Shown: positions 18,795 through 30,000, counted from the stretch's first letter. The stretch is DNA of 64,000 nt from Lunatimonas lonarensis (GCF_000390185.1 NZ_AQHR01000088.1:124001-188000); one strand, 5' to 3'. Program-made: numbers and translations. Notes: generated by a model from the letters alone, not told the origin.

Positions 18795-20144
18795 TCAGGG
18801 ATTATCAGGGGAGTGGATTCTTGCGGACCTCATGGGGCCATGCAGGTAAGAAAGCACGGCCTGTATCAGGTCCTCTCCGGCACGTGGGGTAAATGCCGAG
18901 ACCACATCCGTCTCGTAGCCGCCTTGTGCGTAGGCAGCGGCAGTAGGCAAGTACCCCAGCCATCCGTTGGCGTAACCGAAATAATAGGTGTAGTCAAAGG
19001 GTGATTTATCCCGAATTTCATTGGAAATTTCGCAAAACAACTCCAGGGGAGCATTCCAAATGGCCAATTGCCCACCCACACGAAGAAATCGGATCGGCAG
19101 GCGAATCAGGGGTCTGCCATCGGGAGCCTGTGCGGCATAGGCATGCAGGTCTTCCGGCCAGCCCAGTCCTTCCTTGCGGGGAGTGAGCACCGTCAACCCC
19201 CCGGATGACAACGTGATGTCAGAGGAGGTACCCAGCACCTGCTGATAGGCCTCCAAGATCTTATCGCCCAACAATACTTGAAACTGAGACAGATGTCCCG
19301 CACGGGGATTTGGGTAGGTGCTGTAGATCGGGGCAATATTGCCGGCCGCACCGTTGATAAAGAGCATGGGCGCACCGATTTTCTCCTCCACGTAGGCCGA
19401 TATAATGCCCGGGGCATCCCCGCTGATCTCGGTATGGGGCTGCCCGAGCACGGTTCCATGGATCGCATAATTGGCTACCAATGCCAGGGGTTGGTCGGAA
19501 TCCCGATGATCTACCCGAATCAGCCCAATACGCCGATCAACCGGGCCGTCGGGATTCAGTCCCAAAGAAGCCCGGCCATCCGGACCTATGGCCCGCCGGT
19601 TGATATTGGCATTGGAATGGCCCCAACCTATGCCCAGCTTGGCGGGCACGAGCGAGGCCAAAGCTGTTTCGATCGAGGAAACCAATCTGTCTTCCACCAG
19701 GCCCGTGTATTCCCTGTCCCACTCGTGTTCGTAGCGTTCACTCATAAACACCTCCGGCAATCCGGGAGGCCCTACTTCAGGGGCCGAATGGGTATGGGTT
19801 ACCGTCCACCAAAGGTTTTGTGGCTCAATTCCCAGCTCCTGTTGGACACGCGCCGCCACCCGGTCGTACTCTGCTGGTGATACCAAACAGATGTCGGAAG
19901 AGATGAGGCAGAAGGTAGTGCTCCCATCATCCAATACCAACACCCGATGATAAATGCGGTCGTGGATGCCGGTGGACTTGCGCGGACCATAACCAACCAG
20001 CCACTGCGAGCTTTCGGGGGTGATGTCGGTCTTGACCACAGCCGCACGAAGTCCTTGTGCGGGCGTATGGACCGAGGGAAGTAGGCAGCAAAATAGGATA
20101 GTAACCAGTGAGAGAACGGAAAGGCGAAGGAAAGACAGGGACAT
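18795..20144 (-). CDS. Neutral ceramidase-like secreted hydrolase (paralogue 2)
   Basis: A 449-residue exported protein (signal residues about 8-28, ending HTPAQG) of the same family as the gene at 10047. Shared landmarks are TDITPESSQWLVGYG, VTHTHSAPEVG, NYAIHGTVLG, SGDAPG and INGAAGNIAP. The CHPT motif of paralogue 1 is AIHGT here and QGASGDQNP is NGAAGNIAP, closer to classical ceramidases. Sequence divergence suggests different substrates rather than a recent duplication. It precedes the haem-binding propeller gene by 56 bases and may be cotranscribed with it. Confidence 0.85.
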   Translation of the reverse strand: MSLSFLRLSVLSLVTILFCCLLPSVHTPAQGLRAAVVKTDITPESSQWLVGYGPRKSTGIHDRIYHRVLVLDDGSTTFCLISSDICLVSPAEYDRVAARVQQELGIEPQNLWWTVTHTHSAPEVGPPGLPEVFMSERYEHEWDREYTGLVEDRLVSSIETALASLVPAKLGIGWGHSNANINRRAIGPDGRASLGLNPDGPVDRRIGLIRVDHRDSDQPLALVANYAIHGTVLGQPHTEISGDAPGIISAYVEEKIGAPMLFINGAAGNIAPIYSTYPNPRAGHLSQFQVLLGDKILEAYQQVLGTSSDITLSSGGLTVLTPRKEGLGWPEDLHAYAAQAPDGRPLIRLPIRFLRVGGQLAIWNAPLELFCEISNEIRDKSPFDYTYYFGYANGWLGYLPTAAAYAQGGYETDVVSAFTPRAGEDLIQAVLSYLHGPMRSARIHSPDNP

Positions 20145-20230
20145 AAATCTACATGAGAATAACCGTCAAAAAGATAGCGGTTTCTGTCCTCATATCCAAC
20201 CTTGAAAAACACCAATGGATCAGTCTATTG

Positions 20231-21403
20231 CTAGGGATGCTTTTCCCGCAGCTCAAAAATGTAAAAACACTGATAATCCTTTTCATAATCATGCAGGACG
20301 GCTTGGTCTGTTGCATACTGTATGTAGCGGTTCTCTCCCACTCCAAGCACTAAGTCCCCCGGCTTATCCCAGGCGATGGGATGGCCCTGAACTTCTCCAT
20401 CCCGTACGGGAATGTAAAAAACTTTTCGGGATTCCTGAAACTTTCGCCTTGCCTCGTTGTCCATTTCTTCAGACAAAAGCATGCCATTACCGCCGGTTTT
20501 ATAGGCTAACAAAAAAGCATTCCCTTTTCCCATCATATTAAAAAATGTGCCGCTGAGCACCGATTTTCGCCTTCCGGCCTGCACATTTTCCATGGTGGCA
20601 TCCGCCATGGGAATGCCATGCCACTCATCCGGCTGAGGACGGGGCAATGAAATTCGGTTTGCCGTAGAAAACGAACGGCGGGGATCAACCTGGTATAGTA
20701 CCGAGTCTCCAAAAAGCACCACGCTGATCAGGTCAGATTCCCTATCGGAAAAGTACACGGGCTTGTCATTCCAGGGACTCAGCTGCCCCTGCATAAAGGC
20801 ACTTTGTGCATCCAGTTTTCCGCCCTTCCGGACCTCTCCTGTTTGCACATCCATCAAATGTACCAAGTTCAAGGTATCGAAATAATCCACCGGATAGCGG
20901 GGAAGGATCTGCTCGCTGATATTGACCAAGGGCCACTCCTTCCCGTCCAACTGATAAGTAGCCAGGTAATCACGAACGGCATGGATCAGCCGAAAACGAA
21001 CCTCTTGTTCAAATGGGTAATCGCGCCGTCGCACCAATTGAAGATCGTATACAAAAACACGGTTGGTGCCTACCAACACAACCTCATCGCCCACAAATCC
21101 CGCCCGATGAAGCACCATGCCAAACCCGTTGGGACCATCTGCCAGCGAATTTTCTGCGACCACTTCACCTGCGTCGTTTACCAAGTAGTAGGTTCCCTCT
21201 AACAGCTTCGCAGAAAACAGATACAAACCCTTGTCCTTGTGATAATCCAGCAGGTTGTAAGGCCCCAAGTGCTCGAATGTCAGTGAATCGAAGACCACCA
21301 ACTCGAATGACTTTCGCTCGGATTCATTGTTTTGTTGCGTTCCACAGGCAGCGTGCAACAAAATAAAAACCGTTAGGATAGAAGGGAGGATGGGAAGCTT
21401 CAT
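20231..21403 (-). CDS. Predicted beta-propeller lipoprotein
   Basis: A 390-residue lipoprotein: the ATG at 21403 gives MKLPILPSILTVFILLHAAC with lipobox HAAC; an ATG three codons upstream is also possible. The rest is beta-rich with repeated blade-like turns (YYLVNDAGEVV, VVLVGTNRVFVYD, LVHLMDVQTGEV, VLGVGENRYIQYA). It resembles the poorly characterised DUF4221-like six-bladed propeller lipoproteins of Cytophagales; I am not sure of the exact family. The gene at 59377 is a similar but not clearly homologous protein. Possibly a surface sensor or binding protein. Confidence 0.7.
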   Translation of the reverse strand: MKLPILPSILTVFILLHAACGTQQNNESERKSFELVVFDSLTFEHLGPYNLLDYHKDKGLYLFSAKLLEGTYYLVNDAGEVVAENSLADGPNGFGMVLHRAGFVGDEVVLVGTNRVFVYDLQLVRRRDYPFEQEVRFRLIHAVRDYLATYQLDGKEWPLVNISEQILPRYPVDYFDTLNLVHLMDVQTGEVRKGGKLDAQSAFMQGQLSPWNDKPVYFSDRESDLISVVLFGDSVLYQVDPRRSFSTANRISLPRPQPDEWHGIPMADATMENVQAGRRKSVLSGTFFNMMGKGNAFLLAYKTGGNGMLLSEEMDNEARRKFQESRKVFYIPVRDGEVQGHPIAWDKPGDLVLGVGENRYIQYATDQAVLHDYEKDYQCFYIFELREKHP

Positions 21404-21467
21404 TGGAACCAAGTTTGAATGAAGCCTTAATTTATTAATTATTTCGTTAAAACTAAAATATTAACAG

Positions 21468-23117
21468 CTACTTTTCCCGAAGCAACTTAAATTCCGAACC
21501 ATCCTTCCAAGCCGGCCAAATGTCTGAAAAGGCCAATCGGTGCCCAACACGGTAATAAATGCCCACATCCTCTACGGCTCCTTCGAGGTTCCAGCGGTCT
21601 GGATCGTATTCATCAGAAGGCTTGTGGTAATACTGGGCTACGTAGCTATCGGCCAGCTCCTTGCCGAATTCCTTTCCCTTCTCGACATGGTCAATCCCTG
21701 TCCCCATGTATAGGGCAGGAACGCCCTTTTTGGCAAAATTGAAATGGTCGGACCGAAAATAAAAACCGGCACTTGGGTTGGACTCTGGTGCCACGTAACG
21801 TCCTACCTTTTCCAACTCCTCCGCCGCCAAATCTTCCAGCTCCGACTGTCCCATACCCACCAGCTCCATATCCCGCATCCTGCCATAGGGATTGATGCCG
21901 TCCATATTGATATTGGCCACCGTTTTTTCCAAGGGGAACACCGGATCTTGGGCATAATGGGCAGAACCCAGCAATCCCTGTTCCTCGGCAGTAACCGCCA
22001 AGAACACCACAGTCCGCTCCGGTTTTTTCGGTGACCCGGCAAATAATCGGGCGATTTCTAGCAATGCGGCGGTCCCGCTGGCATTGTCAAGCGCACCGTT
22101 GTAGATCGAATCCCCTCGTTCGTCAGGCTTGCCTACGCCCAAGTGATCCCAATGGGCGGTGTAGACGATATACTCGTCGGCTCGAGTAGTACCGGGGATG
22201 GTGGCAATTACATTTACGGAGGAGTTGGTTGCTACCTGAACTTCCATGTCTGTACTTGCCCTTAGTCCCAACGGAATCGGACGAAACGCGGTAGTTCTCG
22301 CCTTTGCCAACAACTCACGGTCGTTGTAGCCCGCAAGCTCCAACAACTTCGTAGCCATCGGATAAGATACCCATCCCTCCACAGCCATATCCCTTCCTGT
22401 TTCCTGCGCCCCATCAAGGTAAAGTTTGGTAGTATTCCAGCTGTTCTGCACGACATTGAACCCATATCCCGCCGGAATGGTATTGTGGATTACAAGGCAT
22501 CCCAACGCCCCCTGCCTGGCCGCTTCCTCGAATTTGTACGTCCAGCGTCCGTAGTAAGTCATGGTATTTCCTTTGAAAAACGCTGCATCATCCGATCCAA
22601 ATCCCGGATCATTCACCAATACGAGCACAATCTTGCCTTTTACGTCAAGACCTTGGTAGTCATTCCAACCGTATTCAGGAGCAACGATGCCAAAACCTGC
22701 AAAAACCAGTTCCGCCTCCCCAATGATTAACGGAGTTTCGGTACGCTGTGTCCAAAGCACATAATCCTTGAGGCCTTCGAAAGTATGTACCCCTTTTTCG
22801 CTGCGGACTGTCATCTCTCCATTTGCTTTCGTGGTAACCGACTTAAGTGGTACCTGCTGCTTGTAACTCCCGTTGTTTCCCGGTGAAAGGCCCATTTCCC
22901 TAAACGTTTCCGTAATGTAGGCGACTGTTTTTGTTTCTCCTTCAGTAAAAGGCATTCGCCCCATAAATTCATCGGAGGAGAGGATTTGAATATGCCTCTC
23001 AAGCGCCGACAGGGAAACCGCATGGTTTTCGTCTGCACGTTGCTGACAGGAGAAAGAAAAAAACGTGAGCAGCAGAAAAAAAGATGGAAGCAAGCGACTG
23101 GATAGGTAACTATGCAT
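21468..23117 (-). CDS. M28-family metallopeptidase lipoprotein
   Basis: About 549 residues from the ATG at 23117, which gives a lipoprotein signal (LLLTFFSFSC). An inserted PA-like domain (residues 130-260) precedes and interrupts the catalytic region, as in other M28 peptidases. Zinc ligands and catalytic residues are visible: His in TAHWDHLG, Asp in GALDNASG, Glu pair in TAEEQG, Asp in NINMDG and His in FRSDHFNFA. Expected role: dizinc aminopeptidase on the outer face of the periplasm or outer membrane. Monocistronic as far as can be seen. Confidence 0.92.
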   Translation of the reverse strand: MHSYLSSRLLPSFFLLLTFFSFSCQQRADENHAVSLSALERHIQILSSDEFMGRMPFTEGETKTVAYITETFREMGLSPGNNGSYKQQVPLKSVTTKANGEMTVRSEKGVHTFEGLKDYVLWTQRTETPLIIGEAELVFAGFGIVAPEYGWNDYQGLDVKGKIVLVLVNDPGFGSDDAAFFKGNTMTYYGRWTYKFEEAARQGALGCLVIHNTIPAGYGFNVVQNSWNTTKLYLDGAQETGRDMAVEGWVSYPMATKLLELAGYNDRELLAKARTTAFRPIPLGLRASTDMEVQVATNSSVNVIATIPGTTRADEYIVYTAHWDHLGVGKPDERGDSIYNGALDNASGTAALLEIARLFAGSPKKPERTVVFLAVTAEEQGLLGSAHYAQDPVFPLEKTVANINMDGINPYGRMRDMELVGMGQSELEDLAAEELEKVGRYVAPESNPSAGFYFRSDHFNFAKKGVPALYMGTGIDHVEKGKEFGKELADSYVAQYYHKPSDEYDPDRWNLEGAVEDVGIYYRVGHRLAFSDIWPAWKDGSEFKLLREK

Positions 23118-23273
23118 AACTAGTGGGATTAATTTTGTTTCGCTCCACAAGTTAACGTAAAATCAGCAAAGGGGACTAGGTTTTTGGGCCAATACGATAA
23201 CCCGCGATGCCCAACAAAAACAAAAAATCAAATCTTTTGCTTCAGAACCGAGGTAAATTTTCTTTGAGCATGA

Positions 23274-24215
23274 TTAGAGTAAACGATAGATACCTACATG
23301 ATCCTTCAATCCGGTCAAAACCTCGAATAAAACCCTTGCAATTGGATCTGTAAAATGAACCGGATCCCGGAAATTTTCATAGTCATTCGTCAACGTGGAA
23401 GGGAAGTCAAAGTGGTAAACACTTCCGAGCGACGATAGGTCTTCAAGAAACGTGGCCTCATATTCGTCCACCTGGTATTCAAGCACCTTACTTCGATAAT
23501 CAGTGTGACTAGGTGGCACCCAAAACAAGAGAACCGTGCCCCTTCTTTCGCAATCAGCCGCAATTTCCTTAAGTTGCTCAAAATAGTCGCTTGGGTATCC
23601 CAAATTGGAAAAAAACTTATCGACCTCATCAAGCTTCTTAGACCAATGATATTGCTTTTCGGCCTCAAAATCCTCCGTTGCTTGAGAATCAACAGAAGGG
23701 GAGTGGTCGTCAGGAAGCAAACGCTTCCCAAGAAACCTGAACGTAGCATTGAAAGTATGCTTGTTGAGTGTGTAGGCAAGGAAGGAACTCTGTCGCTCGA
23801 TGGTTTCCTCAACCCAAAATCGTTTGTTAAAACGACTGTACTGACTCAAACTTACACCTATCAAGACGGTATCTAGCTGCGCATATTTTACTGAAAACCA
23901 ATAGGAATCGATGATCTCTCTTAGGCTAGCCCCTCCATAAGCCAGATTTGACCACGAGCCGTTATCAAATTGAGGATAAATACCATTTGATCTAGAATCC
24001 CCTAGTACAAGGTTGCTTTTGGGGTCATTCCGAAAAGCCACCAGCTTAAATAGATGAGGGGATTCTTCCAGGGCTATCTTTGTCTTTTCAGGATCGTGTG
24101 AAAAAGGTACCCTGTTAATGTAATTGAAAGGGTCAACGAAAAAGACAACGATCAAATACACCCCGAACGGCAGCATGAAGTAAATTAACTTCTTTATAAA
24201 CAGCGTGATTCCCAT
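23274..24215 (-). CDS. SGNH-like membrane-anchored acyltransfer partner of MBOAT
   Basis: A 313-residue protein with one N-terminal membrane segment (residues about 10-30) and an extracytoplasmic domain. GDSRSNGIYP near residue 75 looks like the SGNH block I with Ser as nucleophile, and RDPVHFTD near 285 supplies the Asp/His pair. It starts 3 bases after the MBOAT stop, a pairing typical of AlgI with AlgJ/AlgX-like or DltB with DltD-like proteins. Role inferred: transfer of the acyl group, probably acetyl, to an exported polysaccharide. Similarity to named families is low, so the acceptor is unknown. Confidence 0.75.
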   Translation of the reverse strand: MGITLFIKKLIYFMLPFGVYLIVVFFVDPFNYINRVPFSHDPEKTKIALEESPHLFKLVAFRNDPKSNLVLGDSRSNGIYPQFDNGSWSNLAYGGASLREIIDSYWFSVKYAQLDTVLIGVSLSQYSRFNKRFWVEETIERQSSFLAYTLNKHTFNATFRFLGKRLLPDDHSPSVDSQATEDFEAEKQYHWSKKLDEVDKFFSNLGYPSDYFEQLKEIAADCERRGTVLLFWVPPSHTDYRSKVLEYQVDEYEATFLEDLSSLGSVYHFDFPSTLTNDYENFRDPVHFTDPIARVLFEVLTGLKDHVGIYRLL

Positions 24216-24218
24216 TTC

Positions 24219-25685
24219 TTAGAATTGAAAGTAAATGAAATCCTTTTCCACTCCATTCATCATAAAACAGGCGATTACAATTGCATAGTAGATTGGCCAT
24301 TTTACCAAGTAGGGTAATCTTGAATCCTCGTTAAATTCGAGCCCATGGTTTTTCTCACGTTGCACCCATTCCGTCAACATGAAAAGAACCAAAAACACAG
24401 TAAGCCAAATTAGGTGATTGCCGGTGTTCATACTCCAAAAATCCCTGATCGGCGATTTAAAAAGCGAATTGCCAAACATATTTTTTAAATAGTCCAGCGC
24501 ATGGGATATATTTTCAGCCCTAAAAAATATCCAAGCTATGACTGTCAAAAAGAAAGTCCGCAATATTTTCAGAAAGTCAACCAAACTCGGCAAATGCCGG
24601 CCTTTCGCCACTGTTTCTATATGTGTCCTATTGGCAGAAGTAAGTAACAAAGGAAGAAAATAGAGGGCATTTAGAATTCCCCACACTAAAAATGTCCAAT
24701 TGGCTCCATGCCAGATTCCACTTACAATAAAAATAACGAAGACATTCCTTATCTTCAAACTAAGTGGCCCCAAGCTTCCACCGAGTGGTATATAAAGGTA
24801 ATCTCTAAACCAAGTCGACAAGGAGATGTGCCAACGCCTCCAGAACTCTGATACATCCCTTGAGAAATAAGGGAAGGCAAAATTCCTCATCAAACTAAAT
24901 CCAAAAAGTCGGGCCACACCAATTGCGATATCGGAATAACCCGAGAAATCTCCATAAATCTGGATGGCAAACAAACACCCGCCCAAAAGAAGGGTACTTC
25001 CGTTGTAGTCGGTATGATTGGAAAAAATATCATTGACGTAAATCGCACAATTGTCCGCAATGACAACCTTCTTGAACAACCCCCATAATATTTGTCTCAT
25101 ACCATCCATCGCCCTAGTATAATTGAATACCCTCGGCTTCATAAATTGAGGAAGCAAATTGGTAGCTCTTTCAATCGGGCCGGCAACCATCTGAGGAAAG
25201 AAGGATACAAACACAAAAAAATCGACGATTTTGGTAACGGGTTTAATTTTCCCTTGATAGATATCGATCGAATAACTCATGGTTTGAAATGTATAAAAAC
25301 TAATCCCCAAGGGCAATATAATATTCAATCTATCTCCTGAAAAAGGAACACCAAAGAACGTAAATGCATCGGTGAACCCTTCGATAAAAAAATTATAATA
25401 TTTAAAGAACCAAAGTATCCCCAGGTTCACAATAAGGCTCGCTGCCAGCAGCATTTTTTTTTGCCGAGCTATACCGGCCCTTTCGATGGCTATACCAAGA
25501 AAATAATCGGAAAAAGAGCTAAACGACAACAAAGCCAAAAAACGGAAATCCCACCAACCATAAAAAAAATAACTTGCCAAAAGGAGAAAGATATTCTGAT
25601 AGTTCAGGTTCTTATTTAAGCAAAACCAATAAACAAGGAAAACTGCCGGCAAAAAAACAGCAAATTCAATTGAATTGAACAACAT
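24219..25685 (-). CDS. MBOAT-family O-acyltransferase (AlgI-like)
   Basis: About 488 residues, multispanning inner-membrane protein. The ATG at 25685 (MLFNSIEFAVFLP) is the usual AlgI-type start; five extra codons upstream are possible. Diagnostic segments are PQMVAGPIERA near residue 165, FWRRWHISLSTWFRDYLYIP near 280 and GIWHGANWTF near 325, the last with the catalytic His. It moves acyl groups across the membrane for polysaccharide acetylation. Followed directly by the SGNH-like gene. No glycan polymerase is adjacent, so the pair may modify a polymer made elsewhere. Confidence 0.93.
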   Translation of the reverse strand: MLFNSIEFAVFLPAVFLVYWFCLNKNLNYQNIFLLLASYFFYGWWDFRFLALLSFSSFSDYFLGIAIERAGIARQKKMLLAASLIVNLGILWFFKYYNFFIEGFTDAFTFFGVPFSGDRLNIILPLGISFYTFQTMSYSIDIYQGKIKPVTKIVDFFVFVSFFPQMVAGPIERATNLLPQFMKPRVFNYTRAMDGMRQILWGLFKKVVIADNCAIYVNDIFSNHTDYNGSTLLLGGCLFAIQIYGDFSGYSDIAIGVARLFGFSLMRNFAFPYFSRDVSEFWRRWHISLSTWFRDYLYIPLGGSLGPLSLKIRNVFVIFIVSGIWHGANWTFLVWGILNALYFLPLLLTSANRTHIETVAKGRHLPSLVDFLKILRTFFLTVIAWIFFRAENISHALDYLKNMFGNSLFKSPIRDFWSMNTGNHLIWLTVFLVLFMLTEWVQREKNHGLEFNEDSRLPYLVKWPIYYAIVIACFMMNGVEKDFIYFQF

Positions 25686-25700
25686 AGGCTCTTTAAACAA

Positions 25701-26200
25701 AATAAATTGTATCCAAAAGTATTTTTTTTTGTTTTAAACAGCAAATTATTTTATACATTTTTCGCGTTGATTCAATGGTTAAAAGAAATTTGGGAACAAA
25801 ACGGTGCAGGCACCTACTTGCAATAGAAAATCAGCACGTTCTTAACCCTTTAAGCTGCGAATCCTGCGGCGATTACCCCATTTTGTAATACGTCAACAAA
25901 GCCCTTCACTTTTAACCCATTGAATCCGAATTCCCTCACATTGATATTTTTATGCGGCTCCGTCAAAAAAAGAATTTGTCCATTTGACAAAACCTTCAGA
26001 AAAAACCCTCGTAAAAACTTGCAAAAGCAAATAATTTATAGTAAAAATTTTCAATCAAATCCACCTCTCAACTTGATCCTACATGTAGCATTTTATACTG
26101 ACCGTAACTAATGTATTCTTTTGGAAATGCCCTTAGACCAGCTGTTAATTGGTTTTTGTGCCGAACAAATTAATTAAGCCAACTATAAAATCTACAAACT
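25701..26200. other. 500-base divergent intergenic region
   Basis: Holds promoters for the MBOAT gene (left) and the SPFH gene (right). AT-rich near 25710-25770. An inverted repeat TTTGTC-N5-GACAAA sits at 25975-25991, possibly an operator. No convincing small gene or RNA was seen; the 63-codon frame at 25920 has no family features. Confidence 0.5.
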
Positions 26201-26998
26201 ATGAAAACAAGGATGCTTTTGGCAACCGCAGCTACCATGATGCTGTTTGCTTCCTGCGCACCGGGAGTGGTGAGGCAGGGTGAAGTAGGGGTAAAGCAAA
26301 AATTCGGAAGACTCTCCGAAAACACGTACGGACCGGGCATGTATTGGTACAACCCCATCGTAGCCAAGTTCATTAAGGCTCCGATTCGAACCAACAACCT
26401 GGAGGTATTTCTGAACCTACCCAGCCGGGAGGGATTGACGATCCAGTCAGAAATCTCGATTCTCTACCGGATAGAGGAAGCCCTATTCCCAAAAATAATT
26501 ACCGAGGTGGGCGTTACCTATGAAGAAGATATGATCCTTCCGGTATTCCGCTCAGCGGCAGCTGATATAGCAGCGAGGTTCATTGCTCAAGATATGCACA
26601 CCGCACAAAGAGCGACCATCGAGCGAGCGATTCAGCAACGCATGGACGAGGTTCTAGGTGACCGTGGATTCATTATCGAGTCAGTGCTCATGAAAAGTAT
26701 CCGCATGCCGGCCGGTCTTTCCAGGGCCATTGAAGACAAGCTAACTGCAGATCAGGATGCACAGCGAATGGAGTTCGTGCTTCAGCGCGAAGAAATGGAG
26801 GCCAAGCGCCGACGCATCGAAGCAGAGGGCAAGCGCGATGCCCAGATGATCATAGCAGAAGGCCTGACCAAAGAAATCATCGAACTGCGAAGCCTGGAGA
26901 CCCTATCCGACTTGGCCAGTTCACCCGCCACCAAGATTATCATCAGCGACGGCAAGACGCCGTACTTTATCAGCTCAAATACCGATCCACGGCAGTAG
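26201..26998 (+). CDS. SPFH/prohibitin-domain lipoprotein
   Basis: A 265-residue protein with a lipobox (LFASC, Cys19) followed by an SPFH domain (residues about 22-190: RQGEVGVKQKFGRLSE, YGPGMYWYNP) and a charged coiled coil (about 190-235, QREEMEAKRRRIEAEGKRDA). Prohibitin-like proteins form large membrane-associated rings that organise proteases or lipids. Lipid anchoring through a cysteine rather than a transmembrane helix is common in Bacteroidota. Monocistronic: a strong terminator follows directly. Confidence 0.9.
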   Translation: MKTRMLLATAATMMLFASCAPGVVRQGEVGVKQKFGRLSENTYGPGMYWYNPIVAKFIKAPIRTNNLEVFLNLPSREGLTIQSEISILYRIEEALFPKIITEVGVTYEEDMILPVFRSAAADIAARFIAQDMHTAQRATIERAIQQRMDEVLGDRGFIIESVLMKSIRMPAGLSRAIEDKLTADQDAQRMEFVLQREEMEAKRRRIEAEGKRDAQMIIAEGLTKEIIELRSLETLSDLASSPATKIIISDGKTPYFISSNTDPRQ

Positions 26999-27010
26999 GT
27001 CCGTTTTGCA

Positions 27011-27047
27011 CAGGGTTTCCCATTCTATAGCGGAAACCCTGTTTTTC
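27011..27047 (+). terminator. Rho-independent terminator after SPFH gene
   Basis: Perfect 10-bp stem CAGGGTTTCC with its complement, 11-base loop, then five T. Begins 12 bases after the stop codon. Confidence 0.92.
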
Positions 27048-27094
27048 CTCTCTTTCTCTCACATTTCTTTCTGGTAACATATGCTATGTAAATT

Positions 27095-30000
27095 ATGGCA
27101 AGGGAAATCCGTGTATCTATTCTTGCGTCTCGTAGGAGCTTATTCAGGAAATGCATCCTTTTCTTCCTCCTGTTTGTTTCGGTGGGTGTTGACTCCTACG
27201 CGCAATATTTCGGACGCAACAAGCCTCGTTTTAAGCGCAACGAGGCCCGGTTACTTCAGTCACCAAACTTCAACCTTTACCACTACCTGGAAAACGACTC
27301 TACCGCAAAGCGCCTCGTGAAATGGCATGAATGGTGGTATAAAAAACATTTGGAAGTTCTGCAGGATTCCCTCAGAGCCCGCAACCCTATCATTTTCTAT
27401 AACCACCATGCCGACTTCCAACAGACCAACACCATTTCCGGGCAGATTTCGGTCGGTACGGGAGGTGTGGCCGAAAGCCTAAAAAACCGGGTGATCATGC
27501 CCTACAACCACACACAGGCCCAGACAGGCCACGTAGTGGGTCATGAAATGGTGCACGCCATGCAGTTTAATATGTTGAGCAGTGACACCTTGGGTGTAGC
27601 CGCCATGCGCAACCTGCCCCTATGGCTGGTAGAGGGCATGGCAGAATACATGTCATTGGGCAGGGAACATTCCCATACTGCCATGTGGATGCGGGATGCC
27701 ATTGCCAACGACCGCTTTCCCACACTGCGCCAAATGACAAGTAGCTTCGAGTTTTTTCCCTATCGGTTTGGCCATGCCTTTTGGGCTTATGTAACCGGAA
27801 TTTGGGGAGAAGAAATCATCCGTCCGCTGTTTTTGAACAGTGCTGCCTTTGGCTACGAACGGGCACTTGAGCGCGTACTTGGAATGACTGAGGAGCAGTT
27901 TTCCAAACAATGGGCTGACCAGACCCGATCCTATTACGAGCCATTCACCCAAGACACTACCGAAGTGACCGGGATAAGGTGGTTTCATCCTGAAAACACG
28001 GGCAATATCAACCTATCTCCCGTCTATAGTCCAGATGCCCGGTACATGGCGTTTATTTCCGAAAAGGCATTATTTTCCATCGACATATTTTTGGTAGATG
28101 TCAGGGCAGGGCGTATTATACGGAAGCTGACTTCCCACTTGGAGTCTATGCACGTGGACGACTTCAATTTCATCGAGTCTGTAGGCACCTTTTCACCTGA
28201 CAGCAGAAGGTTTGCGTATACCGTATACAGCAAGGGCAGAAACCAATTGGTCATTGTCGACACCCGTACCGGAAACACGCTGGAGGAAATCGCGATGCCG
28301 GGTTTGGAGGCCTTCAACTATATTTCCTGGTCTCCCAATGGCCGGTATATGGTAATGACTGGGTTGAAAGAAGGACAGTCTGACCTGTATTTGTATGATT
28401 TCAATCGAAAACAGCTAAGCCAGCTCACGGACGACCACCACTCCGACATTCAGGCCACTTGGTCTCCGGACGGCAATTGGATCGCCTTTGTCTCCGACCG
28501 GAACACGTCTACTGATTCGAATGGTTTCAGCACAAAAGGTTTCAACATTTGCCTCCTGGACGTTAATTCGAATGAAATCAACGTATTGGATATCTTTCCG
28601 GGGGCGGACAATATGAATCCCCAATTCAGCATGGACGGAAACGTAATCTACTTTTTGTCAAATGCCGATGGGTTCCGCGACCTGTACGAATACAGTATTG
28701 TTCGGGATGAGATGTACCGGCTCACCAGTTATTTCACCGGCATATCCGGCATTACCAACTGGTCCCCCGCGCTTACTGTTGCCAGGGACAACGGACTGAT
28801 GGCCTACTCTCTGTACCGCAACGGCAGATACTATATCTACAGGGCAGATCCAGCTGATTTCTACGCGATATATAAAAACTCGGACGGAAAACGGGTAGAC
28901 AAAAGTGCCGGTACGCTTCCCCCAACCCATAGTCTACCGATAGAAAGAAAGGCGGATCGGCTGGCGGCCTTTGACAGAAATTTCTCGGTAGATGTGGAGG
29001 AAATATCGGAACAGACATTCCGTCCAAAATTCAAGCTGGATTACATCGGTAACACGGGGGAGATCAACATGGTGGGAGGCTCCTTTGCTACGGGACTGGC
29101 CGGTGGGGTAAATGCCCTTTTCAGTGATATTCTGGGAAATCACCAGGTTTTTTCGGCGGTGTCCCTTAATGGAGAGATCTTCGATATTGGCCTTCAGGGT
29201 GCCTATATCAACCGAAAAAACCCCATCAATTGGGGTGGGTTATTCTCACATGTCCCCTACCAGTCTGCTACCAGCAGTATGTTCCTAGACACCTTAACCC
29301 GGGAAGGAATACAAATTCCGGTGGTCAACAGTGCCCTTGACCTGATACGAACCTATGAAACCCGCGTGGGAGGCTTTGGCATCTACCCCCTTTCCCGATC
29401 CCTGCGGCTGGAGGGTGGCTTATCCGTTACCCATTATCATTTCCGGGTGGATCGTGTAAGCAACTTCTTCCACCGGGGCATACTGATCGGTGAACGGAGA
29501 ACCAGAGAACCATCACCGCCCGGGTTTAATATCGGCCAGGTTAACCTGGCCTATGTAGGCGATAACACCAGTTTCGGAACGGTGGGTCCGCTTAGGGGAA
29601 CACGCTTCCGGTTTGAGGCGGAGCGCTATTTCGGCGCCACGAATTTCTATACTGCGCTGGCTGACTTTAGGAGGTATTTGCGCGTGGCTCCGGTAACCTT
29701 TGCCACACGGCTATACCACTACGGGCGGTATGGGCAGGATGCGCGGCAAAACCTGCTGCCTCCCCTGTTCATTGGGCAGCCTACCTTGGTACGTGGCTTT
29801 ACCGGAAACTCCTTTGTCCAAAACAACATCAATCAGGCCGGAGGCTTTACGATCAATCAGTTGACCGGAAACAAGATTGCTGTTGGCAACTTTGAAGTGC
29901 GGTATCCGCTCTCGGGTCCCGAACGCTTGTCCATGCTTCGTTCTCAGATACTTCCAACGGAATTGTCCCTATTTGTGGACAGTGGCATGGCTTGGGACAA

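Noticed and set aside
19278-19880. 200-codon plus frame opposite the ceramidase-like gene
   Set aside because: Antisense to a well supported coding region with clear family motifs; no own motif.
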